Shown here: positions 23,377 through 35,886 of the stretch, in pieces | How the letters are laid out: each line of letters opens with the position of its first letter | Numbering within the stretch: position 1 is the first letter of the stretch | Origin: Turnera subulata | Lineage: Eukaryota > Streptophyta > Magnoliopsida > Malpighiales > Passifloraceae | Direction: 5' to 3' | DNA length: 64,000 nucleotides | Assembly: GCA_028386065.3 (NCBI GenBank) | Contig: JAKUCV010006623.1 | Location: forward strand, 182,828-246,827 | Notes under the pieces: generated by a model | What the model saw: only the letters and a program-made list of their open reading frames with translations | Told to the model about the DNA's origin: nothing | Database searches by the model: none | Made by a program: the position numbers and the translations under genes

Positions 23377-26300
23377 ATGACGAAGAAGAAGAAACAGAGC
23401 GTGGTGTTCTGCGGCGGATTTGATAGAAATGAGGGAGGCAGTTTCACCGGCGGGAGTAGCAAGGGGGCACCGCCGATGCTGACGGAGAAAGAGTACGAGC
23501 AGGCTGCTTCCCTGAACGAGAGCCATTTTAGCCTCACAGGTGAAATCCTGCCGTCTCTCGGCGCCGCCAGCCGCGGCACCCGGCGTGTCCAGCTCCGCCC
23601 CTGCATTGTCTCTCCGTTCGATCCTCGTTACAGGTATCCCATTCCATGCTCTTCTGTTTTCTTCCGGATAGAATTACGGAGAAGAGCTGTTGTTGTTAAC
23701 TGGAAAGACATGCATTAATTAATTATTTTCCGTTTTGGTGTTATCATTGAATTAAAAATGTTGTTCCTTAAGTGCAACTTTATAAATCTATTTCCTTTTT
23801 CTATTACCCATTAGAAAAAACTAATCACTTATGTTTTCCAAAAATATCCCCTGTTGTGTAAGATTTTTTTTTTTCTTAATAAAATTTGTTTTAATGAAAT
23901 GATTTTTTGGGCAGATTATGGGAAACTTATCTGGTATTCCTGGTTTTCTACACGGCGTGGGTGTCTCCGTTTGAATTTGGGTACCTTGACAAGCCAATGG
24001 GAGGCCTAGCCATAGCAGATAATGTGGTGAATGCATTTTTTGCAGTGGACATTGTTTTGACATTCTTTGTAGCTTACCTTGATAAGAAAACCTATCTCCT
24101 CGTTGACGAACCAAAAAGAATTGCTTCGAGGTACGCAAAAACGTGGCTGGCCTTTGATGTCGTCTCCACAGTCCCATCTGAGCTGGTCAGGGCGGTATTG
24201 CCTAATAAACTTCAGCCTTATGGGTACTTTAGTATGCTTCGTCTCTGGCGTCTTCGAAGAGTCAGTACCTTCTTTGCCAGGTCAGTTTGGAGAATAAATC
24301 TCCATTGTTAAGGGACGGACTTTATGTTAATTTCTGATTAATCTATTTGCCTGTCTTTGTTTGTTGTCTTGTTTCATGGCCTTCTCTCACTCACTATCCT
24401 CATTTCTTCCATTGTATCAGATTGGAAAAAGACAAGAACTACAGCTATTTTTGGGTTCGATATTGCAAGCTGATATGCGTGAGTGATATTAGTTTACAAC
24501 TCGTGAAGTTCTTGTCGAAATGGTGATCCAGCATTTTTGCAGATTTTTTTCTTGCTAAACTTGTAAAAGTTATATATATATATATTGTAGGTTACAATCT
24601 TTGTAGTACACGTGGCTGCCTGCTTCTTCTATCGTCTTGCAGCGAAAAACCAGGATGTAGCAGATTCATGGATCGGGTCGGTTTGGGAAGTTTTCCTTCA
24701 AGAACCTTTGTGGGTCCGTTACGTGAAAGCAGTTTACTGGTCTATGACGACACTTACTACAACAGGCTATGGCGATTTACATCCTGTAAATGCAGATGAG
24801 ATGGTTTTCGTCATCTTCTATATGCTGTTTAATCTAGGACTCACTGCATATCTGATTGGAAACATGACCAATCTGATTGTCCATCAAACTGGTCGGACTA
24901 GGCAATTTGTGAGTACACTATCTGGTTATGTTTGAATCAGATACAAATTTAACTTGCATTATGAATTGCTTTTGTATTATAAGAATGCAAGTTACATGAT
25001 TTTCCAGACTCTTGCAACTCTATCAAGTTACTGATAATTTAGATTCCTGAGAATTCAGCTTCTTCTTAATGCTCTCGCTTTCATTTGTGTGAACTGCAGA
25101 GAGACACTATCCAGGCTGCCTCAAGTTTTGCAACTAGGAACAATCTACCCGTTCGTCTTCAAGATCAGATGCTAGCTCATTTAAGTTTAAGGTACAGAAC
25201 TGATTCAGAGGGACTGCATCAACAAGAGACTATTGATTCTCTTCCTAAAGCAATTAGATCGAGCATTGCACACTATCTTTTTTACTCGGTGGTGGATAAG
25301 GTGTACTTGTTTTCTGGTGTATCAGAAGACTTGCTTTTCCAGTTGGTAAGTCCGCTACCCCTATTTCATCTTGTATTGAAAAGTTCACCTTCTAGATACA
25401 GAAAAGGCATAGCTGCTCTGACTTCTTATATTTTAGACAAGATTTGATATAATGATATTTCTCAAGTTCGTAATGGGGAGCATGGTTTCAAATTATACAT
25501 GTTTTTTGGTTGATGTCATATGTAATTTGAAGGTTTTACATTTTTACTGATCAATATTGTCACTTGGTATCTTTCTAAATCTAAACTTAAATTGGCCAAT
25601 GTTGAAGGTCTCAGAGATGAAGGCTGAGTACTTCCCACCCAGAGAAGATGTGATTTTGCAAAACGAAGCACCCACAGACTTGTACGTAATGGTCACTGGT
25701 GCTGTGGTAAGAAGGAAACTTCTCTCCTTATATGTGTTGATGGGTCTTTTTCCGAATATGAAACTTCCATTTTCTTGTAAGTTTATAGCTTAATAATATG
25801 CATGTCTGTCTTACAGGAACTTATAGTCAAGAGAAATGCAACAGAACAGGCAAGTTTGATGTTGGGACAAATCCTTTTACACTCTGATCTGTCTTTTTTT
25901 TTACTACAAGGGAAGCTAACATTCTATGTACAAGTAACATGCTGTTTCCAATGGGAGATTGCAGGTTGTTGGCGAGGCAACAACTGGAGATGTGTTTGGT
26001 GAGATCGGGGTGCTGTGTTACAGGCCACAACTGTTCACTGTTCGCACCAAACGATTGAGCCAGCTTCTGCGTCTTAACCGCACTGCATTTCTAAATATCA
26101 TTCAGGCAAATGTTGAAGATGGGACAATAATCATAAATAACCTTCTTCAGGTAAGGAAAAAATTCTGAGAGTTTGTTGGACTTCTTTTACTTGTTGTTAT
26201 TACTTCTAAACCATATCTTTTACTGTTGCCGCTGGATTCTAATAAAGCGACTCCAATCTTTTGTGACTACCACAGCATTTGAAAGAGTCCCAGGATCCAG

Positions 26301-27952
26301 TGATGGAAGCAATCTTGACAGACATAGAGCAAATGCTGGCTCATGGCAGAGTGGATTTGCCTCTAACTTTATGTTTTGCAGCTATGAGGGGTGATGATCT
26401 GTTGTTGCATCAGTTGCTGAAAAGGGGTTCAGTTCCAAATGAATGTGATAGTAGTGGCAGAACTGCATTGGTATGCGATTCTTTTGTTGGAGATATCATC
26501 AAGTTCAATTAAATCTGTCATTTTCACGTACCACTGTCAATTAAATGTTGGACATTGGAACTTACTTTGCTCTTCTCAACAGCATATTGCAGCTGCAAAT
26601 GGAAAGGAGCACTGTGTTGTATTACTGCTAGAGTACGGGGCTGATCCAAACTGCAGAGGTAGATTCTGGCGAATCATATGAGCTCCAACTACAAAACTGT
26701 GTAAAATTTTTTTTTTCTAACATTTATATATTTCTGTACAAGCAGATTCTGAAGGCAATGTTCCTCTCTGGGAAGCCTTATTGGAAGATCACAAATCAGT
26801 GATCAAACTTCTTTCAGACAACGGTGCAACATTAACATCTGGTGACGTGGGCCAATTCGCATTCATAGCTGTTGAGCGAAATGACTTGGAGCTGCTCAAA
26901 AGAATTGTTAAATACGGAGGAAATGTAACACAGGCAACCAGCAGCGGAACTACAGCACTTCATAAGGCAATCTGTGAAGGAAATACAGAGATTGTTGAGT
27001 ACCTCTTAAACCAAGGAGCTGATATTGACGAGCCGGATGCCCATGGATGGACACCAAGGGCTTTGGCAGATCATCAGGGTCATGAAGAGCTTAATGCCTT
27101 GTTCCAAAAACACATAGAGACCAGAAAAACACAGGGTTCTCCAAAGGCAAAGAAGGAGCCGTTGGTTGGGAAGTCAATAGGAAAATATAGTAGTGAACCC
27201 ACAATTATACCTCCAGTTTCACAATCATCCAGTTCTCTGCGACCTATCCGTGAGTTGAGATGGGCAGAAAGTCGACAGAGGCGAAGGGCCAATATCTACC
27301 GGAACTCGCTTTTTGGGGTCGTGTCACGGGCTAGTACGGGTGAGAATACAGTTCTACTTATTCATGCTTGTTAATGCTATAAGATAGAAAAGAATTTTGC
27401 TATAACTAAAATGGTAAAGCATGGAAGCGATGCTATTTTGCGTGCAACTAAAGTTAAGAGCATGAAACGCAGAGAGAGACTAAATTCATCCATTCAACTT
27501 GGATGCCTATTAAGATGGTGTAGGTCTTTCAAAATCACTCAACTAACTCATAAATTTGCGGTTATATATGTGTATAAACTGCTTAGATCCAATAGGCCAT
27601 AAATTTCAGGTTTAGTTTCTGTGAAGAATTTCTTTCTGAAAGTGAGCTTAAAATTTGCAATCATGCAGGTGAGAATGAACCAGTAGCATCTCCAAGTGGT
27701 TTCAGTGGTTGGCCTGGTGCGAGCCAACCAGCCAGGATAACTATTAGTTGCCCGGAAAAGGGTGAAGTTGCAGGGAAGCTTATTCTAGTACCAAAGTCAT
27801 TCGAAGAACTTCTTGAAATTGGTGCTAAGAAATTTGGATTCACTGCCACCAAGATTTTGACCAAAGATGGAGCTGAGATTGAAGATATAGATCTCATTAG
27901 AGATGGTGATCATCTTGTTTTTGTTGGAGATCAAGCAAGCACTGAAACTTAA
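23377..27952 (+). CDS. Shaker-type inward K+ channel, AKT5/SPIK-like
   Basis: Twelve exons: 23377-23633, 23915-24280, 24421-24478, 24591-24908, 25100-25345, 25608-25706, 25817-25849, 25965-26150, 26276-26470, 26583-26658, 26746-27339 and 27669-27952, giving 903 aa. Order of domains: N-terminal tail; six membrane helices (about 88-325), with the basic S4 sensor [17 protein letters not shown]+ filter TTGYGD at 284-289; C-linker; cyclic-nucleotide-binding domain (about 410-505, with [20 protein letters not shown]); ankyrin repeats (about 540-735, e.g. [20 protein letters not shown]); and a C-terminal KHA domain (about 835-898, ending [12 protein letters not shown]). Plasma-membrane channels of this layout carry hyperpolarisation-activated K+ uptake. 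Stretches such as [12 protein letters not shown] and QVVGEATTG look closer to AKT5/SPIK (known pollen channels) than to root AKT1; this placement is from memory of the family and needs a tree. Intron 7 has a GC donor (25850). Confidence 0.95.
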
Positions 27953-29076
27953 ACGACTGTGAAGATGGCCAATGGTCAGTGAGATCTTTCCTCAAATCTA
28001 TTGCCAGTGACGACCTTTGTAAGAGATGGAAAAAAAGATGGTCATTCCTTCCCAAAGTTTTGTCTATCTTTTCTTTGTTTTGCTCGAACCATGTTGTGGG
28101 GGTGTGTCCTGGTCTGCGGGCGTCAGAGTCTGATGAGAAAAACAAGGGAAATGAACAAGGGAAATTCAAGTGTAGCGTAGACTAGCTAGCTACGCAAAAC
28201 AGAAAGCCTCTACCCCCGCAGCATCAAAATGTAATAAGAAAGATGCGCCTTCTGTCAAATCCATAAAACATAAAAACTAAATAGGATTACTTGTAAAAGT
28301 TTGACACTCCCCCTAAAGAAGTGCTGATGATACATGGTTATGAAGCTAAAGTCTCTAACTGTCCAATCTCTTTGAAATCAAAATCCGACACCTAGAGCTA
28401 TCGCTTATCAAGGGACAATGGCCGCTAAAGTAAAACTTCATATCGAAGAAATGCCATTCCTTTTGATGAACGAGATGCATTGGAAAGGAAAAAAAAACAG
28501 AACCAGTGAAAAACAGTATTGAGAAATCCAAATGATTTATTACAGGCAAAAAGATGGGTTAGCAACTCCGTGTTGATATTACCACATCAACAAAGAAGGT
28601 ATCTAGGATTGCTTTAGTGAAAGTTTACATACATCAATGCATCGAATTTTCCCATAAATCTCGTCAGCATCAAGCAGAATATAAGTTCAAAACGAGCGAG
28701 AAGTAGCATCAAATATAATACCAGAACTCCTGAGAGCAAAAGAATTGAACTCCTGAACCTTAAAAAACCACGTTCTTGTCAAATATTTCATCGGAATCGA
28801 ATCAAGGAGATGATCCGAAAGGAATATTTCTCAACTATTTCGTAATCTTAAACAAAGATTAATTAGTAAGTACAATATGACTGGACGGAATAACTCATGG
28901 CAGCTCATCCAAAAATGTAAATTTCTACCGGATGAACCTGATGCATTGCACAAACACATGCGTATACATGAGAAATAAAGAAGCAAACAACGAATGGCAA
29001 TCACATGCAATTATAAATTCAATAATGTATTAGACAAGATTGAAAGGTTATGCAATTCCATGATGTTACCGACAGA
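27953..29076. other. 3' flank of the channel gene and intergenic DNA
   Basis: The first few hundred bases are probably the AKT 3' untranslated region. No coding gene is seen. Confidence 0.45.
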
Positions 29077-29369
29077 TCAACTAAGAAGGTTAAGCAGTTT
29101 CATGGCATAGGAAGACACTGTCACTGCTTCCCCAGATTTTCCTGTCGGGGGCTTCTTCTGTCTAAAAACAGCAAACTAGACTTAATTAAAAATCCCATTT
29201 CAACAGCAATTAGACGAGAAAAAAACAACTAGTATTCAAAATGTTACTCATACTTGACTTTATGTCGTCCATTCTCGACAATTTCCTCCTCCTCCACAAT
29301 AAAGCCTGCCATTCCATCTTCATCAGCAAATTCTCCATCATATCTCCATCTTCTGCTTGCTCTTCTACT
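29077..29369 (-). pseudogene. Unrecognised two-exon 3' gene fragment
   Basis: Two short segments join in phase on the minus strand: 29369-29254, with a GT donor (AA/GTATGAG), and 29161-29077, with a TTTTTAG acceptor, ending in TGA at 29079-29077. Together they encode about 65 residues, including RRWRYDGEFADEDGMAGFIV, an acidic EEEE run, and KQKKPPTGKSGEAVTVSS, ending MKLLNLLS. A stop codon at 29372-29370 closes the frame on the upstream side and no good upstream exon is seen. The codon use and the in-phase splice make chance less likely. I do not recognise the protein; the acidic then lysine-rich pattern recalls nuclear or chromatin proteins, but that is only an impression. Confidence 0.35.
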
Positions 29370-29520
29370 TCAGCAAGATCCTAGAGAAGCCCTATGGAAG
29401 TGCAAGTATGTAAGAACTAAAGGCACAAAACTGCACTACTTAGTACCTGCACTACTACTTAGTACTACGTGTCTGTTTCTTTTTCTTATTCTGTGATATT
29501 TACGTGTTACGAATGTTGGT

Positions 29521-29580
29521 AGGAGTAGTTTATTTACCACGAATTCGGAGAGGAGTAGTTTATTTGCCACGAATTAGGAG
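29521..29580. repeat. 30-bp tandem duplication
   Basis: Two copies, 29521-29550 and 29551-29580, of a unit starting AGGAGTAGTTTATTT, with two mismatches. The sequence just to the right (29941-30040) also has local repeats of GTAAGAGTCTATAA. Confidence 0.85.
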
Positions 29581-30496
29581 AGGAAACGTGAGACCGATTT
29601 AGGTACCGACGATAGTTTAAGGAGCGACCTTTCCGGTTTTAGTAGGACTAGACGTAGTGAGACCCGCTTTTTGCAGATGCTTGAATCTCTTTCTCTCCTA
29701 GAAAATTTTGAATCATTATATAAACGAAGGAGAAATGCAATAACAAAATTGACAATAAGACATTATGCGGTGGATAGAAAACAATCAAGTATTGTATCCC
29801 GTTGAAAGGTGGTTGACATTGATAGGTGGTTGGTTTTGTTTTTCTCTTTCTAAAAGTTTTTTTATATATATGTTCATCCACTTACATAAAGAAGAAAATG
29901 GGGCTAATGCAACATTAGACTCTCGTATGCTGCAGTAAGAATCCAAAAGGTGGAAATTAAAATCCTTGAAGAGTATCTCGTAAGAGTCTATAAGAGTCTA
30001 TAAGAGTATCCAAAAGGTGTATCTCGTAAGAGTCTATAAAATTTAATTATTTTTATTAATTGAATATATAAATGACTCAATTATGCTATTCTACTTAAAA
30101 ATTTTCCTATTATCATTCAAATTCAACCAAGATTACCAAATATTATCATTGAAGTTTATTTAGACTACATAATTGAATGGAAAATAATAACAAGAATTTA
30201 CATGATTAAATTAAATTGCATTCGTAATATCATGAATTCAAACGTTATACAATATGTCTCTAATTAGGCCCAAAGCAACCCTAGTCGGCTATATAAACTT
30301 TTTGACGTGGTGGGAAATAATTTATGAAAAGCTAAGCAATCTCAATTGTAGGAGGAAACAAACTCTTAAATTTTGTTTGCAGCTGGACAAGTAAGGAATT
30401 AATATAGAATTACTATAATACGTGGCTTCTTGTAAAATACAACCTCTTCATAACTAGAATTTTATGTATATGTATATCAATTTAGTTTAGACTTTT

Positions 30497-30507
30497 TTTT
30501 TTAATTG
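30497..30507 (-). mobile_element. 11-bp oligo(T) micro-insertion, 18-bp direct repeat
   Basis: AATTTAGTTTAGACTTTT at 30479-30496 and 30508-30525 surrounds CAATT plus As on the minus strand. The repeat itself ends in Ts, so the insert edge is uncertain by a few bases. Confidence 0.5.
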
Positions 30508-31048
30508 AATTTAGTTTAGACTTTTAGTACTAGACATATAGACATTTGCATCAGAATAGGCTAGCTATCACACGCCAAGTTACACTTGTCTAGGGATAAA
30601 TATTTTCACCGACATATACAAATTGTAGAATATATCCGGAACAATATCAATTATTTTAAGTTATCAAAATCCTTGCTAATCGTTATCTTAGCAAACGAGA
30701 ACAAAATTAAAATCCCAATCAATATAGCCAATAAGTTTGCGTCATACTCAAAAGTAAAAAACCCTTTCCTTGTTTTTAGTTTTCACTCGGTAGAAACCTA
30801 CGTTTTTACCGATTTTAACGATTTGAAGCGCATTTTTATTTGAGTTTATCACAAAAGCGATTCTACAAACGTTTTGACTCAATCTTTAGGCACAAAAACG
30901 TAAAAACATGAAAACGGACGAGTCAAAATGCGAGTTTAACAGCCTTGGGTAGAATATTGAGGAATTAGAGAGACTGTTGATGTGGAGTGCATTAAGGAAG
31001 TGGTTGGACTTATCACTTTTGGAGCTCTTGTTAAAGACATAAACCTCC

Positions 31049-31068
31049 AAAAACCTAAAAAAAAAAAA
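31049..31068 (+). mobile_element. 20-bp oligo(A) micro-insertion with 12-13-bp target duplication
   Basis: ACATAAACCTCC (31037-31048) and ACATAAAACCTCC (31069-31081) differ by one inserted A. The insert is AAAAACCT plus about 12 As. Confidence 0.55.
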
Positions 31069-31442
31069 ACATAAAACCTCCTATCTAGCAATTTCATTTC
31101 TTGTCAATGTCTTTTTGTTCTTAGAGATTGTAACAAAGTGGGGCACACTATAGAACAACTTCGCGAAATGTTACTAGCGGACCTCTTGGCTTAGGAATGC
31201 AGGCATATTCTCACCCGGAAGGTAATAGAGTTGCGGTTGCAACACGGGACTCTCCTTAAGTACTGCTTGTAGGGATGGCAATTGGGTAGAGTCGGGTAGG
31301 GTAAGTGTTACCCGGACCCGTGCCCTTAATTAAACCGGGTAGGGTAAAACATAGACTGATTATAAATCTGGTAGGGTAAAATTTTATTTTTTTGCACAAT
31401 GGGTAATACGGGTCTGGGTAAGGGTATACCCGTTATACCCGT

Positions 31443-34400
31443 TGAAACACCCCGACTACTATTTACCCGACTAACAGTATTTACTGAACAACAGTGCCGA
31501 CACGTGGCACAAACAGTAAATACAACAGAATAATCTGGCCCAACGGCCCAAAGATAATAACAATTACCCGATCTCGAGTGTAATAACAATTATAGCACAG
31601 CGGAAGCAATGTTTAAGAATCACAATAAAAGCATGAATTGANNNNNNNNNNNNNNNNNNNNNNNNNNNNNNNNNNNNNNNNNNNNNNNNNNNNNNNNNNN
31701 NNNNNNNNNNNNNNNNNNNNNNNNNNNNNNNNNNNNNNNNNNNNNNNNNNNNNNNNNNNNNNNNNNNNNNNNNNNNNNNNNNNNNNNNNNNNNNNNNNNN
31801 NNNNNNAGACTGTGCAAATATCCACCCCATCGACTATGCAAAGCACTAACCATCTAGTACTGACTGTACCATACATTAGTGCCCGACCAGGACACTTCAA
31901 CTCGACTAGGTAATGGGTATCCGACCCGGTCCCAACAGACTATATAATACATACTCTAGTCCTGACAGACTATACTCAACAGAGGCTTCTCATCGCATGG
32001 TAACATACCGATACTGTGCTTGCCGATCATCTAACCCGGTACCAAAACAATCTCAAAATCACGTGAGCCTCGCTCACCGGGTAGCCGGCAACCTGCACGG
32101 ACCATACCCAATCAACATCTCAAACCGGTCCCCGGGTAGAATCACAACACAACACGGTAACAGCAGTCACCACAGCAACTCGTAACCACTACAACAACAA
32201 TTCTCATTAATCCCGATCTCTGGGTATCGACATACCCTTAGAAATAATAATTACCCAACCGTCGACCACAGCCGACAACCAACATATCTCGATATCCGCT
32301 TGAACACGACAAGTGGTACACATCTGACAATTAACAAAGAAACCGACAACTAACATAGGACAACTGGCAACCGATGCCAACAACGATAGACTACTCACGA
32401 CCAACGACAACAACATAAATCCGCAAGCCGACTACCGAAGCCGACCACGGTCAACCGACTATATTGATAACCTCCTAGGGTATGATCATGAGACATCATG
32501 TATATGAACATAACACATCACAGCCCAACAAGCAAAAACACATCTTAATCAAGGCTGAGCCAAGGCCAAAAGAATGCTTAATTATTTCTATTACCAATTT
32601 TATCTTCCGGGCCCTGTCACTGGACAAGCTAGGGGTCAGACCTGGATATCAACATATTTCGGGTGCCAGACCAAAATCAAGAGAGCCCAGGGATCGACAT
32701 CCCAAAAATACGAACCCAGGGATATACATCCCAAAAATAATCACGGGATAGACATCCCAAGCATAGACATGCTTATCACAAGAACCCAGGTCAAGGCCAC
32801 CACGAAACAGTCTTTACCCATCGAGTCAGACCACTACTTCCCAAGTGACATTAAAGTCGTTCACACAATTTCCAATTATCCAATTTCCATTTCCAATATC
32901 CATTATCAATTTCCATGTTCAATAGTCCAACAACAATCACAACACAACATTCAGAGATTCAATATTACAGTCGGAAATCTCAGCAGCAATAATCACGGCA
33001 ATCAAATATCCAACAGTGAAAATCTCAACAGTTCAATAAAACAACAAAGCACACAAGTAATTCGGCACATATCAAAGGAAGTCTACTCTCACAATAATTA
33101 TCAGCAAATATCACAAAGTTATCATCAACAATCCAAAAGATGCAATGGAACCTATGTAGTTCCAAGACCAACCATCCCGGTTATCACGGGTGGAATGACG
33201 TATATGCAACCTCACCTGATACTCCTCGAAGGCTGGCATCCAGTTAAGCCTTGATATTCCTATAATATAACAACAGTAATTACTTATAATGCACAAACAA
33301 AATGATTATGCATGATGCCGGTTAGGAGTTATTAGNTCCATCCGATATACCATTCATGTCCAACATAGGTTAAATCCAAAACCGAGCGGCCAAGCCGACA
33401 TCTCGGCCCTTAGGCTACTTATGTCAAGAAAGCATATGTACGTACTCTTATATGTAGTGTATATTTAGGAAAATATATTTGTAGATAGATTAAGTTACGA
33501 CCCGTTAAATACTTACAGTCCATATGACGTAAATAATACTATTCCCGATTAAATACTAAATACCTATATGTTTTTATATACAATAATTATATACTATCGG
33601 AAGCGATAATTATGTTGTAATATTATTTAAATAGTATATCCTATAATAACTCGTTCAATGAAAATTATCTCCATATGAAATTAACGTAGCCAATGTATAG
33701 CATAAAATATCTGTGTGAATTTGTAGTTGTATTTTTTATAATTAAATATCTACATATATAATCATAAGTACATGTATACATAAAACTATAAGTGTTTAAG
33801 TAAGGATATAGTCTAACAATATCTAAGCCGGTGAGAATAGCTGCAATACATTATACGATATATTCATATACTTATAATAGATTAATAATTAAGATAAGGT
33901 AATGTCCAATATTATTTTTACCCAAAGGAAATATAAATAACGCTATAAAAGTGTAACTATATATATAGCCAATACCATTCTAGTTATTAAAAGTAAATGT
34001 AATAGAGTAATTATATATGCTTAAGCCTTTTATCTTAATTAGTCCGAGTAAAGCATAAATTCGACAAACCGGAAGAAAAATAATACCATGGGCCTTTATT
34101 TTAGCCCAATCGGAAAAATTAAATTAAAAGCATAATAAAAGGCATAAATGAAATTAATTCATAATCCATAGAATTAATATTAGCTTAAATAAATTAAACG
34201 TTCGTTTACTAACGCCGTTATAAAAGTCCCGAGTCCGCTTATGTTCATGAAAAGTCCGAAGGGTCCGATAATTACCCAAAAACTCGATCCCGGGTTCACT
34301 GGAAAATACCCGAGACCTCGCCGGAAAATCACCCGAGACATCGGAATCTCGCCGGATTCCGGCAAGTACTGTTCACAGCAGCCCATAGCAGCCCTCGGTT

Positions 34401-35886
34401 ACTGTTCATCAGTGAACAGCACACCAATCCCACGCCACCAAAGCCACAATCCGAGCACCAACATCACCACCATGGTTGCAGCTACTCTCCGGTGGCCGGA
34501 ATTCCACCAAACCACCACGTCCCCCATCCAGAACAACACAACCCACAGCCACAAAAGTGCCATTAACGACATGGCTTCCTTCATTCACCATAAAAACAAT
34601 GAGCAGGAACCCACAACAACTAATTAAAACCCGATTAAATACAACCCAAGAGAAATTTAAAGAAAGGAAGCGAAGAGGAGAAAGGAAGGCGCGGCCAGAG
34701 ACTTACCCAGTCTTGGCTTCGCCGGCGGCAGTTCAAGGGAGGAAGGAAGGGTGTGGCGGCGACGTTTGGCGGTGCGAAGGGGAGCGGCGGCGGCTTCGTC
34801 TCTTCTGCAGCAACAGAGGAGGATGACGGCGGATTGGAGGGGCAGGTGCGTGGCTGTCGGTAGCAGCAGGTCGAGGAGGACGTCTGGCCGGCGACGCGTC
34901 AAAGGCGGAGGAGGAGGAGGAGAACGCTGTCGGGTCTTACCGTCACAGCCATACAGGAGCGGCGGCGGATCGTTGGTCACGGCATCGAGGCAGACCAGGT
35001 CGAGGTAGCAGGGGAAAGAGTCGGAGGCGACTCGAGCACGGACCTCCGGTGGCGGCGGCTTCGATCAACTGAGAGAGGAAAGGGAGAGGGTTTCCGGTGA
35101 GGGGAGAGGAAGAAGAAAGCGAGAGGGGTGCAGAGGAATAGGGAGGGACCGGTGAAGAGGGGAGAAAATAACGAAAAGAAAGAGAGAAGATGGTGGAAGG
35201 TGGGGAGAAAGTGGAAGAAAAGATAAGATTAAAAAGAAGAAGGTGGAGAAGATGGTGTGGCCGGTGGGTGAGTGGAGGAGAAAAAGAAAATGGGAAGGAG
35301 ATAAGAAAAAGGAGAAGAAAAAGATAGGGAAGAAAAGAAGAAAAAAGAAAAATGAGAAAAGAAAAGAAAAAGAAAAATGAGAAAAGAAAAGAAAAAGAAA
35401 AATGAGAAAAGAAAAGAAAAAGAAACGGGAGAGAGAAAAATTACGACTCGGTGTCGGCAGCATTATTGGTTCGGAAAAAGACTAAAATACCCTCACGTTT
35501 ATTCTTTGATCCGTTTACGCCACAAGGGCATTTTCGTCTTTCCGAAATTCATCCCGGCCCCGAAAATACAACTTAGGCTCGGAAAATCTGATTAATTCTT
35601 CTGAGCGTCGTGGAATTCTCGGAATTGGAAACCGAAGCTCGGTTAGCCGTGTAGAATTCTCGGAAGTTCTAGGTAACCCTCGGAATCGAATTCCGAGGCT
35701 CGGTTAACGAGGATACTCCGAAACTTCGTATATCCTCGGGGATCGAAACGAAGTTCGGTTACCCCCGATAACTTCGGAAAATTCGGTGCGGTAGAATTCT
35801 CGAATTACAACGATAAAATTTCTTTTACCGTCGTAAGAGTTAAAACGACTCGGTAAAATCTCAAAAATTTTACCCGGGTCGTTACA
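31443..35886 (-). mobile_element. 4.4-kb solo-LTR-like element inside the hAT
   Basis: Bounded by TG (TGAAACACCCCG) and CA (GGGTCGTTACA), with an exact 5-bp duplication CCCGT at 31438-31442 and 35887-35891. No gag, protease, reverse transcriptase or integrase sequence is seen, so the whole block is best read as one very long LTR left by recombination, or a non-coding retroelement. Orientation is set by likeness to the element at 60889: on the minus strand it starts TGTAACGACCCGGGTAAAAT. Inside are direct repeats with ATACATCCCAAAAAT (32690-32765), a GC-rich block at about 34680-35060 and an A/G-rich block at about 35070-35450. The N gap makes the true length uncertain. Very long LTRs of this kind are known in Tat-lineage Ty3/Gypsy elements. 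Confidence 0.78.
31642..31806. other. Assembly gap of 165 Ns
   Basis: Unknown bases inside the nested LTR. A further single N is at 33336. Reading frames reported across the gap are meaningless. Confidence 0.99.

Noticed and set aside
31564..31913. Frames across the N gap
   Set aside because: They consist of unknown bases.
35065..35463. 132-aa Phe/Ser/Leu-rich frame on the minus strand
   Set aside because: Translation of an A/G-rich low-complexity block inside the nested LTR.
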